Assembly: GCA_913062845.1 (NCBI GenBank)
Contig: CAJXVZ010000004.1
Location: 30,011-94,010, forward strand
Source of the DNA: an uncultured Psychroflexus sp.
GTDB lineage: Bacteria > Bacteroidota > Bacteroidia > Flavobacteriales > Flavobacteriaceae
DNA length: 64,000 nt
Reading direction: 5' to 3'
In this document: piece by piece, positions 10,701-18,847 of the stretch
How the letters are laid out: every line of letters begins with the position of its first letter
Position numbering within the stretch: position 1 is the first letter of the stretch
Made by a program: the position numbers and the translations under genes
The notes under the pieces: generated by a model
What the model saw: only the letters and a program-made list of their open reading frames with translations
Database searches by the model: none
Told to the model about the DNA's origin: nothing

Positions 10701-12873
10701 TTTACCTTTCAGTGATACAAATGACACGGCAAATTTCACTGACTTTTATGATGGTTCTCCGGGAGCAAATTGTGGATCCACAGCTAGTTACTTAGGTGGT
10801 AACGATGTGGTATATTCTTATACAGCAACCTTTGATGGTGAGATAAATGCTGAATTGATAGGAGCAGATAATTACACAGGTGTATTTATGTATAACGACT
10901 GTGCGGATATAGGTACGGCCTGTGCAGAGGGTGGCGTCAATGGATTTAGTGGCGGTGATATCTTCCTGGATAATATTCCGGTGACCAACGGTTCGACTTA
11001 CATCTTTGTTATATCAACCTGGCCATCTCCACAAGATACACCTTACACATTCAATATTAATGAATCGTGTAGTGCTGATGCCGGTACACTACTAGCAGAT
11101 GCTACACCTGTAATTTTATCAGGTGGTGTGGCAACAATAAGTGCGACTGAAGACGTTGCGCCAACAGTACCAGCGGGTTATCAAACTTTATACGTTTTGA
11201 CTTCAGGTTCTGGATTAGTTATCGAGCAAACTAATTCAACACCTACTTTTGATGTAAATGCGACTGGAGATTACACCATTCATACTTTGGTATATGATCC
11301 GGCAACATTGGATTTAAGTACGATCACACCTGGTGTTACAACCGGTTTCGATGTTAATGGATTACTGATTCAGGGTGGAGGCACAATATGTGGTGCTCTG
11401 GACGTTACAGGAGCGCCTATCAGCGTACAAAATGGTGCCAGTGCTCAAATTATACATAACTCAGCAGATCCTGCTGCCGAATTTGTAGATGTCTACATAG
11501 ACGGCAGTTTACAGTTGCCGAACCTGCAGTTTAGAACGGCAACACCTTATTTGCAGTTTTTGTCTGACACACCTGCACTCATTGAGATCACGCCGGCTGG
11601 AAGTTCGACTGTAGTGTACAGTACAACTGTTACTTTGACAGAGGGTGAAACCTATGCTATAATAGCTAGCGGCGTGTTAGATCCAACACAATTTGATAGT
11701 AGTGTGAATACTGTAGATTTCAACATAGAGATTTTTGCAGGCGCACAGCAGACCTCTACAAACCCTGGTGAAACAAGTTTATTAATACACCATGGTGCTA
11801 CAGATGCTCCTGCTGTTGATGCAATTGAAATCAGTGTACCCGCGGGACCACTGGCACAGGATATCGCATACCCACAATTCCAGGGTTATGTCGATGTGCC
11901 AACATCAGATTATCTGGTAAATGTTGAAACTGCAGATAACACAGGACTTGTAGCGACATATTCTGCACCTTTAGCAACCTTAGGAACAAACGATCTCGCT
12001 TTAACCGTTTTAGCAAGTGGATTCTTAAATCCTGCGGCTAACCAGAATGGTGCAGCATTTGGTCTGTGGGCTGCGTTGCCAACAGGAGGTGCATTGGTGG
12101 AATTACCAGTAGTGGAACCCGCTGTCGCGGCTCCGGACCCGGTTGAAGATCCAGCTAATGTGATTAGTTTGTTTAGTGGTGTTTATACGGATGTGACCGT
12201 TGATACATTCCTGACACCTTGGTCTAATGCGCAACTAAATGATGTACAGGTTCAAGGTAATGATGTAAAACGTTACCACGCACTTGACTTTGCAGGTATC
12301 GAAACCGTAGCAAATCCAATTGACGCATCTGGAATGGATTTCTTCCATATAGATGTATGGTCTCCTAATGCAACTACGTTTAGAGTAAAATTAGTAGACC
12401 TTGCTGCCGGTGTTGAAGGTGAACTTGCATTCAACATTGCCCAGCAACAATGGGTGAGCTTAGAGATTCCTCTGGAAGATTTTGCAGATCCTGCTTTAGT
12501 TACTGATCCTAATAACCTGCTGACATCAACATCATCAATACAGCAGTTGATTATTTCTGGTTTACCAGTAGGTGCGGTTACTGCTTATGTTGATAATATG
12601 TACTTTAGCGATGATCCTAATGTTTCTACAGTTGATTTTGATAGTGAGAACTTTAGTTTCTATCCTAATCCGACCAGAGGTGTACTTAATATTCAATCTT
12701 CAAATCAGATTGAAGAAATCAAAGTATTTAGTATACTAGGTCAGGAAGTACTGCGTTTAACACCGAATGCTGTATCGCCTTCAATTAATGTCGATGCTTT
12801 ACAAGCTGGAACTTATTTGATGAACGTTACAATTGATGGTGTAACTAAAAACTTCAAGTTTATTAAAGAATAA
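4753..12873 (+). CDS. Giant secreted T9SS mosaic protein (FN3, MAM/jelly-roll-like, CUB-like, DUF4397-like, carbohydrate-binding-like module, T9SS sorting domain)
   Basis: Signal peptide MKKITLLITFIFAFSWLGNAQ; repeated FN3-like modules (CxxPxxLxxSNxxxxSAxLxWxx); CUB-like VCYDNNENLIYPFTSNDGSQLRVTF; DUF4397-like IIHNSADPAAEFVDVYIDG; C-terminal FSFYPNPTRGVLNIQS...GTYLMNVTIDGVTKNFKFIKE. Confidence 0.85.
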   Translation: MKKITLLITFIFAFSWLGNAQVLVSEDFDSGTPAGWTDSYANTSTVACSGNSERDNLWSFSSTGDLTSPNYAAGSNGTDLTVSFDYKIVEYDSSNPIVPQGPGWGTAELQYSTDDGANWTTILTIDDGNHTASADCTNISAVIPAADLPDGSDVKLRVSNTWASGDYYFYIDNFEANQQISCVLPVATTTVVEDCANSEYSVEVDVTDLGDATELTLTNDIGLPAQSITSTGVVTFGPVASGQAVVLELTHDTDSDCDLSLGSVSFTCPPVNDNCEGALPLSVTTDNTTFTAFATDFATGSALEQVSCDDIGTNLGVWYTFTAPSEQLEFLQGSDGDPGIAIFEGPDCSNLTEITTGCTNNDDGTITGLTVGNDYYAMVFTDSSQDLANFVLYYIECPAPTNLTVSNITTSSADLSWTAGDAETEWEVLWGPAGFDPSTEGTLVSDDDGTLGVTLSGLTENTPYDYYVKSICSSSSSSDFEGPFAFTTSCEAFVAPFNEDFSSLALPNCWSQGAANQKDWEFDDSTSGTNIGDDGTVNSTSASGGGFAWLDDSSPHELDTRLESPFIDVSGLTVPALSFYYISNNQGDLNVDFRVEVWDGAAWNQVFFSNQNTPNGEWSETFVDLSTLTITGNIKLAFIIDENSETDFNDDIALDDVTVDELPSCISPAGLTASNIGLNSADISWDNVSTATDGYIWSLYLAGADPDVDSPEDSGTTAAGIETVSFNALVEGTDYEFYVESDCGADGTSGLSAALAFSTLTPGLDCSTPITATVAPAGDTTQPIIFDTTDVPDMSSVPSCEGFDSTEQGFWYEFTTNATDGVALNLLLGDAGDLEGAVYDACGGTELLCFADGGSVDFSSEVLVTGLMPNTTYILQVYTETFSEGAFELAITDLPACTQPVNLSASNLLSDSATLNWDDVANATNGFQWIVYTSPSDPSVDTEAASGTVGAGVTTADVIGLMPATDYDFYVLSDCDADGLSSLAGPATFTTACAPFPLNFEEDFTGLTTNVNTSLNCWEEGSGIFTPVGSSGWGGQTFNNDSSNDNGNGQALYINLYSSSPTNAFVSTPIIDLGAGDPSYVLNYDVFVKPWTGNDQVTDMGPHSVSVVISTDGGVTWDLAANTLTTYDTSNIPNDLSNTLESISLDGYSGQIKIGFLSDEDGTAFDFRFYIDNLYVGPPPPPANDNLCDAIPLTVGAPSSGDAFTNVSATAEASEPVAACFNAGINGSVWFTFEAPDSGDVTVTTDIVGGTLNDTEVAVYDAPGDCADMTTFATELACSQDIGFPNFLSELEISGLTPGATYYVQVDQWGTATPGTFGIRVLDNNPPCPEPANLNVTGITSDSATLNWDDDVLATLGYSWSVFASPSDPAADTAVASGTTGAGVSTANVSGLMPQTDYDFYVFSDCDANGQSILAGPVTFTTDCGPAALNYEEDFTNLNFDLNDGFDCWNEGTGVFAVTEGSGWGPQTFNNDAANDNGNGQSLYVNLYNSGGQVNNWATTQSIDLGSGDPGYVLSYDAFVKPWSGNDQVTDMGLHNVTVVVSTDGGSTWDLASNTLTVYDNSNIPNDLTDTKEEFSLASYSGVIKIGFLTSEEGIDTDLSFYIDNVFVGTPPVCNEPTILNVTNVTFDSAQLNWTGVPEATNGYEWSVYAAPSDPSTDTPVASGTVGAGVEMAMVSGLLMPETDYDFYVSSDCDADGLSDLAGPETFTTPPAPVTVDCSTGTPENVTVCYDNNENLIYPFTSNDGSQLRVTFIEGYFEDCCDDIIVYDGLSTTDPILFQSDTNFNNDATGIEATSTGDSILVQIVSDGSVSCAAGSGSPALNFDVSCVPTDELDYYNVQFPSNGTIALGDSFTVFAQAYEAGLTDASDTPAAGIEAWIGYSTVDSNPNTIGDWTWVPATPNPGFDFTQNNDEYQLDLGAVVGDVGTFYYASRWRLNGGPFTYGGILPDGSNGGQWGTNGFVSGVLTVNAPVGDSCSDPLVVGALPFSDTNDTANFTDFYDGSPGANCGSTASYLGGNDVVYSYTATFDGEINAELIGADNYTGVFMYNDCADIGTACAEGGVNGFSGGDIFLDNIPVTNGSTYIFVISTWPSPQDTPYTFNINESCSADAGTLLADATPVILSGGVATISATEDVAPTVPAGYQTLYVLTSGSGLVIEQTNSTPTFDVNATGDYTIHTLVYDPATLDLSTITPGVTTGFDVNGLLIQGGGTICGALDVTGAPISVQNGASAQIIHNSADPAAEFVDVYIDGSLQLPNLQFRTATPYLQFLSDTPALIEITPAGSSTVVYSTTVTLTEGETYAIIASGVLDPTQFDSSVNTVDFNIEIFAGAQQTSTNPGETSLLIHHGATDAPAVDAIEISVPAGPLAQDIAYPQFQGYVDVPTSDYLVNVETADNTGLVATYSAPLATLGTNDLALTVLASGFLNPAANQNGAAFGLWAALPTGGALVELPVVEPAVAAPDPVEDPANVISLFSGVYTDVTVDTFLTPWSNAQLNDVQVQGNDVKRYHALDFAGIETVANPIDASGMDFFHIDVWSPNATTFRVKLVDLAAGVEGELAFNIAQQQWVSLEIPLEDFADPALVTDPNNLLTSTSSIQQLIISGLPVGAVTAYVDNMYFSDDPNVSTVDFDSENFSFYPNPTRGVLNIQSSNQIEEIKVFSILGQEVLRLTPNAVSPSINVDALQAGTYLMNVTIDGVTKNFKFIKE

Positions 12874-12894
12874 CTTTAGTAGACCTGTAAACAT

Positions 12895-12929
12895 AAAATC
12901 CCAAAGTTCTTTGCTTTGGGATTTTTTTA
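12895..12929 (+). terminator. Rho-independent terminator
   Basis: AAAATCCCAAAG - TTCTTTG - CTTTGGGATTTTTTT: stem plus T run after the stop at 12873. Confidence 0.85.
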
Positions 12930-12948
12930 TTGAGTTATCTTTACACTT

Positions 12949-13965
12949 ATGAAGTATGATTTTTCTATCATTATACCTGTATACAATAGGCCAACCGAAA
13001 TTGAAGAACTATTAGAGTCGTTGCTGTGTGTTAGGTTCATAGATAAAACTGAAATAATTATTGTAGAAGATGGATCAGAGATTAAATGCAAGGATGTTGT
13101 TTCAAAGTATGATAGGCGCCTAAACATATTTTATTATTTCAAAGAAAATACCGGACCTGGCAATTCCAGAAATTATGGTATGGAAAAAGCAAATTCTGAT
13201 TATTTTTTAATTTTTGATAGTGATGTCTTACTCCCACAGAACTATTTAGAGAATTTGTACGATAATCTGAAAACAAATTACGCAGATTGTTATGGTGGTC
13301 CGGATAAAGCTCATGATGATTTTACAGATGTTCAAAAAGCTATAAATTACAGTATGACGTCATTTTGGACTACTGGTGGTATAAGAGGAGGGAAAGAGTC
13401 AAAAAAGAAAAACAGTTTTCAGCCCAGAAGTTTTAATATGGGCATTTCTCGCCATGCATTTCTAAGGTCAGGTGGATTTTCTAATATACATCCCGGTGAA
13501 GACCCGGACTTGTCTTTAAGGTTGATAAAACTAAACTTTAAAACCGCACTTTACAACAATTGCTATGTCTATCATAAAAGAAGAATAGATTGGAAAGGGT
13601 TTAGAATTCAAGTCAGCAAATTTGGCAAGGTAAGACCAATACTCAATTTGTGGCACCCTGCTTCTCACAGTATTGTTTATTATTTCCCCGGTTTATTTAG
13701 TTCAGGGTTGTTGTTTTCTCTTTTGCTTTGTTTATTTAATTTCTATTGGCTTTTTTTATTGTATGTATTATATTTTGTATTTTTAATGATAGACGCTTAT
13801 AAAGTGAATAAAAGCCTGAAATTGGCTTTATATTCCCTTTTTGCTGTATTCATTCAGTTTTTTAATTATGGTTTTGCTTTTTTTGAAAGTACTTTTAACG
13901 TCATTATTTTGAAAAAAAAGCCAGAAAAGATATACCCTGATTTATTCTACAAAAAATCATCATGA
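12949..13965 (+). CDS. Glycosyltransferase family 2 protein
   Basis: FSIIIPVYNRPTEIEELLESL, EIIIVEDGS, FLIFDSDVLLP, GEDPDLSLRL motifs; C-terminal hydrophobic segments. Confidence 0.85.
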   Translation: MKYDFSIIIPVYNRPTEIEELLESLLCVRFIDKTEIIIVEDGSEIKCKDVVSKYDRRLNIFYYFKENTGPGNSRNYGMEKANSDYFLIFDSDVLLPQNYLENLYDNLKTNYADCYGGPDKAHDDFTDVQKAINYSMTSFWTTGGIRGGKESKKKNSFQPRSFNMGISRHAFLRSGGFSNIHPGEDPDLSLRLIKLNFKTALYNNCYVYHKRRIDWKGFRIQVSKFGKVRPILNLWHPASHSIVYYFPGLFSSGLLFSLLLCLFNFYWLFLLYVLYFVFLMIDAYKVNKSLKLALYSLFAVFIQFFNYGFAFFESTFNVIILKKKPEKIYPDLFYKKSS

Positions 13966-14915
13966 AATTAAATCAACTTTTATCAAATCTACATTCTAAG
14001 AACTATAAGGCCTTTTCTTTGTTCTTATTTTTGACTTTAATATTGTGGTTTATTATTCAGATGACTAAGACATACGCGCTGAAAAGTCAAATAGGCGTAG
14101 AAATAAAAAATATTCCTAAATACATTATAATCGATTCGCTCAACAGTTCATTTGATGTTACAGTTGAATCCAATGGATTAAAAATGTGGCAATACAATAT
14201 TTCTGATAAAAAATATTCAATAGACTACAGCGAGGTAAAAAAAGATACTTTGAAATTGATCATAAAGTCTGAAGATATTAAGGACTACATTGTAGATCGA
14301 TTTGGTTTAAAGAATGATCAGATACAAATAAATCAAGACGTTTTTAACCTTTCTTATAAGAGAAAAGCCTCAAAATATGTTCCTGTGAAAAGTGACTTCG
14401 AAATAGATTTTGCCCCTGGTTATAATTCATTAAGCACAGTTGTAATTGAGCCCGATTCCATACTTGTTTCAGGTGCCAAATCTGCTTTGGATGAAATTTC
14501 TGAAATTAAAACTGATAAAGTTAAACTGAAACAGGTAAATAAAAACGTAAACAAGACAGTAGATTTATTGTCTCCTTCAGAACAAATAGCGCTTGAAAGA
14601 AAACAAGTTGATCTTTCTTTGGAGGTTGAGAAATTTTCAGAAAACTCAATCTTTGTTGATCTGCAGATCAAAAATAAGCCTGATAGTTTGGAGCTTAATA
14701 TTTTCCCTGAAAAAGCAAAACTATTTTTTCTGGTTTCGTTACAGGATTACGACAAGGTCTCAAAAATGGATTTTAGAGTGGTTTGTGACTATGAAAAACG
14801 TTTTCAGGAAAATGGTATAATGATACCTGAAATAGAAAAATATCCCGACAACATCTTAGAGCCTAAACTAAATATTAATAAAGTCGACTATCTGATAAGA
14901 AAAGCAAATGAGTAA
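13962..14915 (+). CDS. YbbR-like domain protein
   Basis: Single N-terminal TM helix followed by YbbR-like repeats (YVPVKSDFEIDFAPGYNSLSTVVIEPDSILVSGAKSALDEISEIKTDKVKL); sits between GT2 and coaE, overlapping both. Confidence 0.7.
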   Translation: MKLNQLLSNLHSKNYKAFSLFLFLTLILWFIIQMTKTYALKSQIGVEIKNIPKYIIIDSLNSSFDVTVESNGLKMWQYNISDKKYSIDYSEVKKDTLKLIIKSEDIKDYIVDRFGLKNDQIQINQDVFNLSYKRKASKYVPVKSDFEIDFAPGYNSLSTVVIEPDSILVSGAKSALDEISEIKTDKVKLKQVNKNVNKTVDLLSPSEQIALERKQVDLSLEVEKFSENSIFVDLQIKNKPDSLELNIFPEKAKLFFLVSLQDYDKVSKMDFRVVCDYEKRFQENGIMIPEIEKYPDNILEPKLNINKVDYLIRKANE

Positions 14916-15513
14916 ACCTTTGTTAGTTGCCATAACGGGCGGAATAGGAAGCGGAAAGACAACAGTTGTCAATATTTTTAAAGAGCTTGGTGTGCCTGCT
15001 TATATCGCAGATCATCAGGCTAAAGTAATGATGTCTGAAAACAAGGCGTTAAGAAATAAAATCAAAAATGAATTTGGAGAAGAATCATACCAGAATGGAG
15101 AGCTGAATAAGACATTTTTGTCTAAAACCGTTTTTGAGGATAATGATAAATTAACACAATTAAATAATATTGTACATCCAATGGTGAGGAAAGATTTTGA
15201 AGATTGGATAAAAGCTCAAAGTCACCCTTATTTAATTTATGAATCTGCTTTAGTATTTGAGCACAATCAACAAGACAGATTTGACAAAATAATTTTGGTT
15301 ACAGCACCGGAAAAGTTAAGAATTGAAAGGGTAAAAAAAAGGAGTAATATGTCCGAAAATGAAATAAGAAAGAGAATTCTTAAACAAATGCCGGATAATT
15401 TAAAAAAGGGAAATGTTAATTATATTATTGAAAATATAGATAAAGATCAATTAAATGCTATTGTATCCGATATAAATAATAAAATAATACAGGATATAAT
15501 TAAAAAAAGTTAA
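14908..15513 (+). CDS. coaE: Dephospho-CoA kinase
   Basis: LVAITGGIGSGKTTVVNIFKELGVPAYIADHQAK P-loop and full-length family architecture. Confidence 0.93.
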   Translation: MSKPLLVAITGGIGSGKTTVVNIFKELGVPAYIADHQAKVMMSENKALRNKIKNEFGEESYQNGELNKTFLSKTVFEDNDKLTQLNNIVHPMVRKDFEDWIKAQSHPYLIYESALVFEHNQQDRFDKIILVTAPEKLRIERVKKRSNMSENEIRKRILKQMPDNLKKGNVNYIIENIDKDQLNAIVSDINNKIIQDIIKKS

Positions 15514-15578
15514 AAAAATACCATACTCTCATCGTGTTAACAATAGGTTAAACCTACTTAGACTCAATAACAAAGCAA

Positions 15579-15586
15579 TAAATTTG
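15579..15586 (+). promoter_or_regulatory. Putative -7 box TAAATTTG upstream of the two-component operon
   Basis: Match to TAnnTTTG, 18 nt upstream of ATG 15605. Confidence 0.4.
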
Positions 15587-15604
15587 AATGTTTTAGTATA
15601 AGCT

Positions 15605-17170
15605 ATGAAATATTCATATTTCAAATTTATTGTGGTCCTGATGAGTATTTCGCTCATTGGAATTATTTTAGTACAGGGCTATTGGATAAAGAACACCGTT
15701 GTAAATAGTTCAGAACAATTTTCTATTAGCGCTAAGCAGGTTCTGATTAATGTTGCAAATACAATAGAGAAAAATGAACTGGACAGCTACTATTATAAAT
15801 ACTTATCAATTTCAGATACACTTAAACCTGTAAAAACACAATTAAGCGAGATTTTTAAGCTGGATGAAGAGAATTATTCTACTGACTATCTGATATACAC
15901 CAATAGCATTCTCAGAGAAGACTATAAATTGGCTTCACCCTTTTTGCCCGGGAATAAAGACAGCATTGAATTTAAAAAATTCATCAACAAAAAAGTTACA
16001 AAAGTAGTACGTAACAAATATATTGATGGAAAGCCAAGAAGTTTGGAAGAGGGTTATGAGAAGATAAACAATCTTAGCGATATCGATAGAATGCTTATCT
16101 CTGATTACGTCATGGATGCTGCCAACAATATTCCAATACATCAAAGACTTCAAAACGAAGAAATCAATTCTTTAATCGCTTCGGAGATAGAGAAAAGAAA
16201 TATAGAGTCTGAATTTGAGTTTGGAATTTTCAACGATTCTTTACCAACAAAAATTCAATCAGAGGATTTTAGTCTTGACCAGGATTCAACTTATGGCATA
16301 CCTATTTTTGATTATAATGACAATAGTCTGAATTATACATTATACGTAAGTTTTACAGATAAGAAAGCTCAAATACTTTCTTCTATAGCCCTTATGGGCG
16401 GAATGTCTATCGTTTTCACCTTAATAATTGTACTGGCATTTACTTCTGCTATTTCACAACTTATCAAGCAAAGGCAGATCTCTCAGATAAAGACAGATTT
16501 TATAAACAACATGACACATGAGTTTAAAACGCCTATAGCAACTATTAATCTGGCCTTAGATTCTATGAATAATCCGAAGGCATTTGACAGGCCTGATATG
16601 ATCAAGCGTTATCATAAAATGATAAGGGATGAAAATAAAAGAATGCACGCTCAGGTGGAAAACGTACTGAGAATGTCTAAATTAGAAAGGAATGAGTTAG
16701 ATATTTCAAAGGAGCGTTTAAAACTTCACGATATTGTAGAGCAGGCTATATCTCATGTAGATCTCATAGTGAAAAACCGCAACGGTTTTATCAATACACA
16801 TTTTGACGCCAAAAAGTCATCAATTTTAGCTAATGATTCACATTTTACAAATGTCGTGGTGAACATTTTAGACAATGCCATAAAATACTCCACCGGAGAG
16901 CCTAAAATTGATGTATATACAGAAAACATTAAAAATTTCATTATTCTCAAAATTCAGGATCAGGGTAATGGAATGTCTAAAACAGTTCAAAAACACATTT
17001 TTGAAAAGTTTTACAGAGAACACACCGGTGATGTGCACAATGTAAAAGGTCATGGTTTAGGTCTGGCCTATGTTAAACAAATTGTAGAAGATCACCACGG
17101 TGAAATCACGGTTGAAAGTGAAAAAGGAAAAGGAAGTACATTTATAATAAAATTACCATTAATATCTTAA
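15605..17170 (+). CDS. Sensor histidine kinase
   Basis: H-box NNMTHEFKTPIATINLALDSM, N-box NILDNAIKYS, G-boxes IQDQGNGMS and GHGLGLAYVKQIVEDHHG; two TM segments. Confidence 0.92.
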   Translation: MKYSYFKFIVVLMSISLIGIILVQGYWIKNTVVNSSEQFSISAKQVLINVANTIEKNELDSYYYKYLSISDTLKPVKTQLSEIFKLDEENYSTDYLIYTNSILREDYKLASPFLPGNKDSIEFKKFINKKVTKVVRNKYIDGKPRSLEEGYEKINNLSDIDRMLISDYVMDAANNIPIHQRLQNEEINSLIASEIEKRNIESEFEFGIFNDSLPTKIQSEDFSLDQDSTYGIPIFDYNDNSLNYTLYVSFTDKKAQILSSIALMGGMSIVFTLIIVLAFTSAISQLIKQRQISQIKTDFINNMTHEFKTPIATINLALDSMNNPKAFDRPDMIKRYHKMIRDENKRMHAQVENVLRMSKLERNELDISKERLKLHDIVEQAISHVDLIVKNRNGFINTHFDAKKSSILANDSHFTNVVVNILDNAIKYSTGEPKIDVYTENIKNFIILKIQDQGNGMSKTVQKHIFEKFYREHTGDVHNVKGHGLGLAYVKQIVEDHHGEITVESEKGKGSTFIIKLPLIS

Positions 17171-17173
17171 ATC

Positions 17174-17896
17174 ATGGAAACAGAAAACAAAAAAATCCTA
17201 TTAGTAGAAGATGACCCTAACTTCGGAATAGTTCTAAAAGATTATTTAGGGATGAATGATTATAACGTCACACATGCGAAAAACGGTATGGAAGGTTTTG
17301 AAAAATTCAAAAAAGAAAATTTTGACCTTTGCATTCTTGATGTCATGATGCCTTACAAAGATGGCTTCACCTTAGCAAAAGAAATCAGAGAGAAAAATGA
17401 AAATATCCCTATTATTTTCTTGACAGCCAAAGCTATGAAAGAAGATGTCTTAAAAGGATATAAGGTCGGTGCAGATGACTATCTTAACAAGCCATTTGAC
17501 AGTGAAGTCCTGTTGATGAAGATAAAGGCGATCATGCAACGTAAAACTGTTGACAGTCTTGCAGATTCCAAACAATTTGAATTTGAAATTGGAAATTTCC
17601 ATTTGAATTCCAAATTAAGATTTCTGACGTACAAAGAGGAAGAGCCGATAAAGTTATCGCCTAAAGAAAATGAATTGCTGAGACTTTTGGCCTTACATGA
17701 AAATGATCTGATGCCTAGAGAGCTCGCTTTAACCAAAATCTGGAGAGACGATAATTATTTCACCTCAAGAAGCATGGATGTTTATATTGCAAAGCTTAGA
17801 AAGTATCTTAAGAAAGATGACACTGTTGAAATTTTGAATATTCACGGCGAAGGTTTTAGATTGGTCGTTCACGGTAAAGACAACGATAAGGCCTAA
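17174..17896 (+). CDS. OmpR/PhoB-family response regulator
   Basis: KKILLVEDDPNFGIVLKDYL, CILDVMMPYKDGF, GADDYLNKPF receiver motifs plus winged-helix C-terminus; adjacent to the kinase. Confidence 0.92.
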   Translation: METENKKILLVEDDPNFGIVLKDYLGMNDYNVTHAKNGMEGFEKFKKENFDLCILDVMMPYKDGFTLAKEIREKNENIPIIFLTAKAMKEDVLKGYKVGADDYLNKPFDSEVLLMKIKAIMQRKTVDSLADSKQFEFEIGNFHLNSKLRFLTYKEEEPIKLSPKENELLRLLALHENDLMPRELALTKIWRDDNYFTSRSMDVYIAKLRKYLKKDDTVEILNIHGEGFRLVVHGKDNDKA

Positions 17897-17913
17897 ATTT
17901 GCATGAAATTTGT

Positions 17914-17957
17914 AAAGTCTATCCATTAATCATTACTGATGATGGATAGATTTTTTT
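17914..17957. terminator. Tail-to-tail terminator between the response regulator and miaA
   Basis: TCTATCCAT ... ATGGATAGA followed by TTTTTTT; the right arm lies in the last codons of miaA. Confidence 0.6.
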
Positions 17958-18847
17958 ATATAGCCAATAATTTTTTGAACATCTGTATCATATTGGAACC
18001 AATTGATATCAGTCTCCTTTCTATACCAGGTCAATTGTCGTTTTGCAAATCGTCTTGTGTTCTTTTTAATTTCCGCTTTAGCCTCTTCCAGGCTTAACTT
18101 ATTTTCAAAATATTGGAAAAGTTCTTTGTATCCAACTGTATTGAGCGCGTTCAAACCTTCATAAGGCAGTAGTTTTTTAGCTTCATCTATCAACCCTTCT
18201 TTAAACATATTATCGACGCGCTTTTCTATTCTTTGATAAATAATTTCACGATCTGCTGTCAATCCTATCTTTAATGAATTAAAACCCCTGTTAATTGTCT
18301 TTTGCCGTAGATAAAAGCTAAAAGTTTTACCTGTGCCTATACATATTTCCAATGCTCTTATAAGACGATGAGGATTTTCCTGATCTACCCGAGAATAATA
18401 TTCAGGGTCCAGGCTGCTTAGTTTCTTTTGTAAAGCTTCAATACCTTCGGTTTCATATAACTGATTTAGTTTTCTTCTAATTTGAGAATCTACCTTTGGA
18501 AAATCATTTAATCCTTCCAGAACGGCTTTTTGGTAAAGACCACTTCCACCGGTTAAGCATAAAACATCCTTATTTTGAAATAATTTCTCTATTCGATCTA
18601 TCGCGTCAATCTCAAATTTACCAACATTATATTCATCAAAAATTGAAATATGCTGGATGAAATGATGTTTTACAGCATTCAATTCTTCAGTTTCAGGAAC
18701 TGCCGTTCCTATTTTCATTTCCTTAAAAAACTGTCTGGAATCGCATGAAATTATTTCAGTGTTTAAGGCCTTGGCTATTTCTATACTGATTCGGGTCTTA
18801 CCAATTGCTGTTGGACCTACAATGCTTATAAGCGTTTTGTTCTTCAT
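17933..18847 (-). CDS. miaA: tRNA dimethylallyltransferase
   Basis: SIVGPTAIGKTRISIEIAKAL, EIISCDSRQFFKEMKIGTAVP, LTGGSGLYQKAVLEGL, RFAKRQLTWYRKE. Confidence 0.95.
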   Translation of the reverse strand: MKNKTLISIVGPTAIGKTRISIEIAKALNTEIISCDSRQFFKEMKIGTAVPETEELNAVKHHFIQHISIFDEYNVGKFEIDAIDRIEKLFQNKDVLCLTGGSGLYQKAVLEGLNDFPKVDSQIRRKLNQLYETEGIEALQKKLSSLDPEYYSRVDQENPHRLIRALEICIGTGKTFSFYLRQKTINRGFNSLKIGLTADREIIYQRIEKRVDNMFKEGLIDEAKKLLPYEGLNALNTVGYKELFQYFENKLSLEEAKAEIKKNTRRFAKRQLTWYRKETDINWFQYDTDVQKIIGYIKKSIHHQ

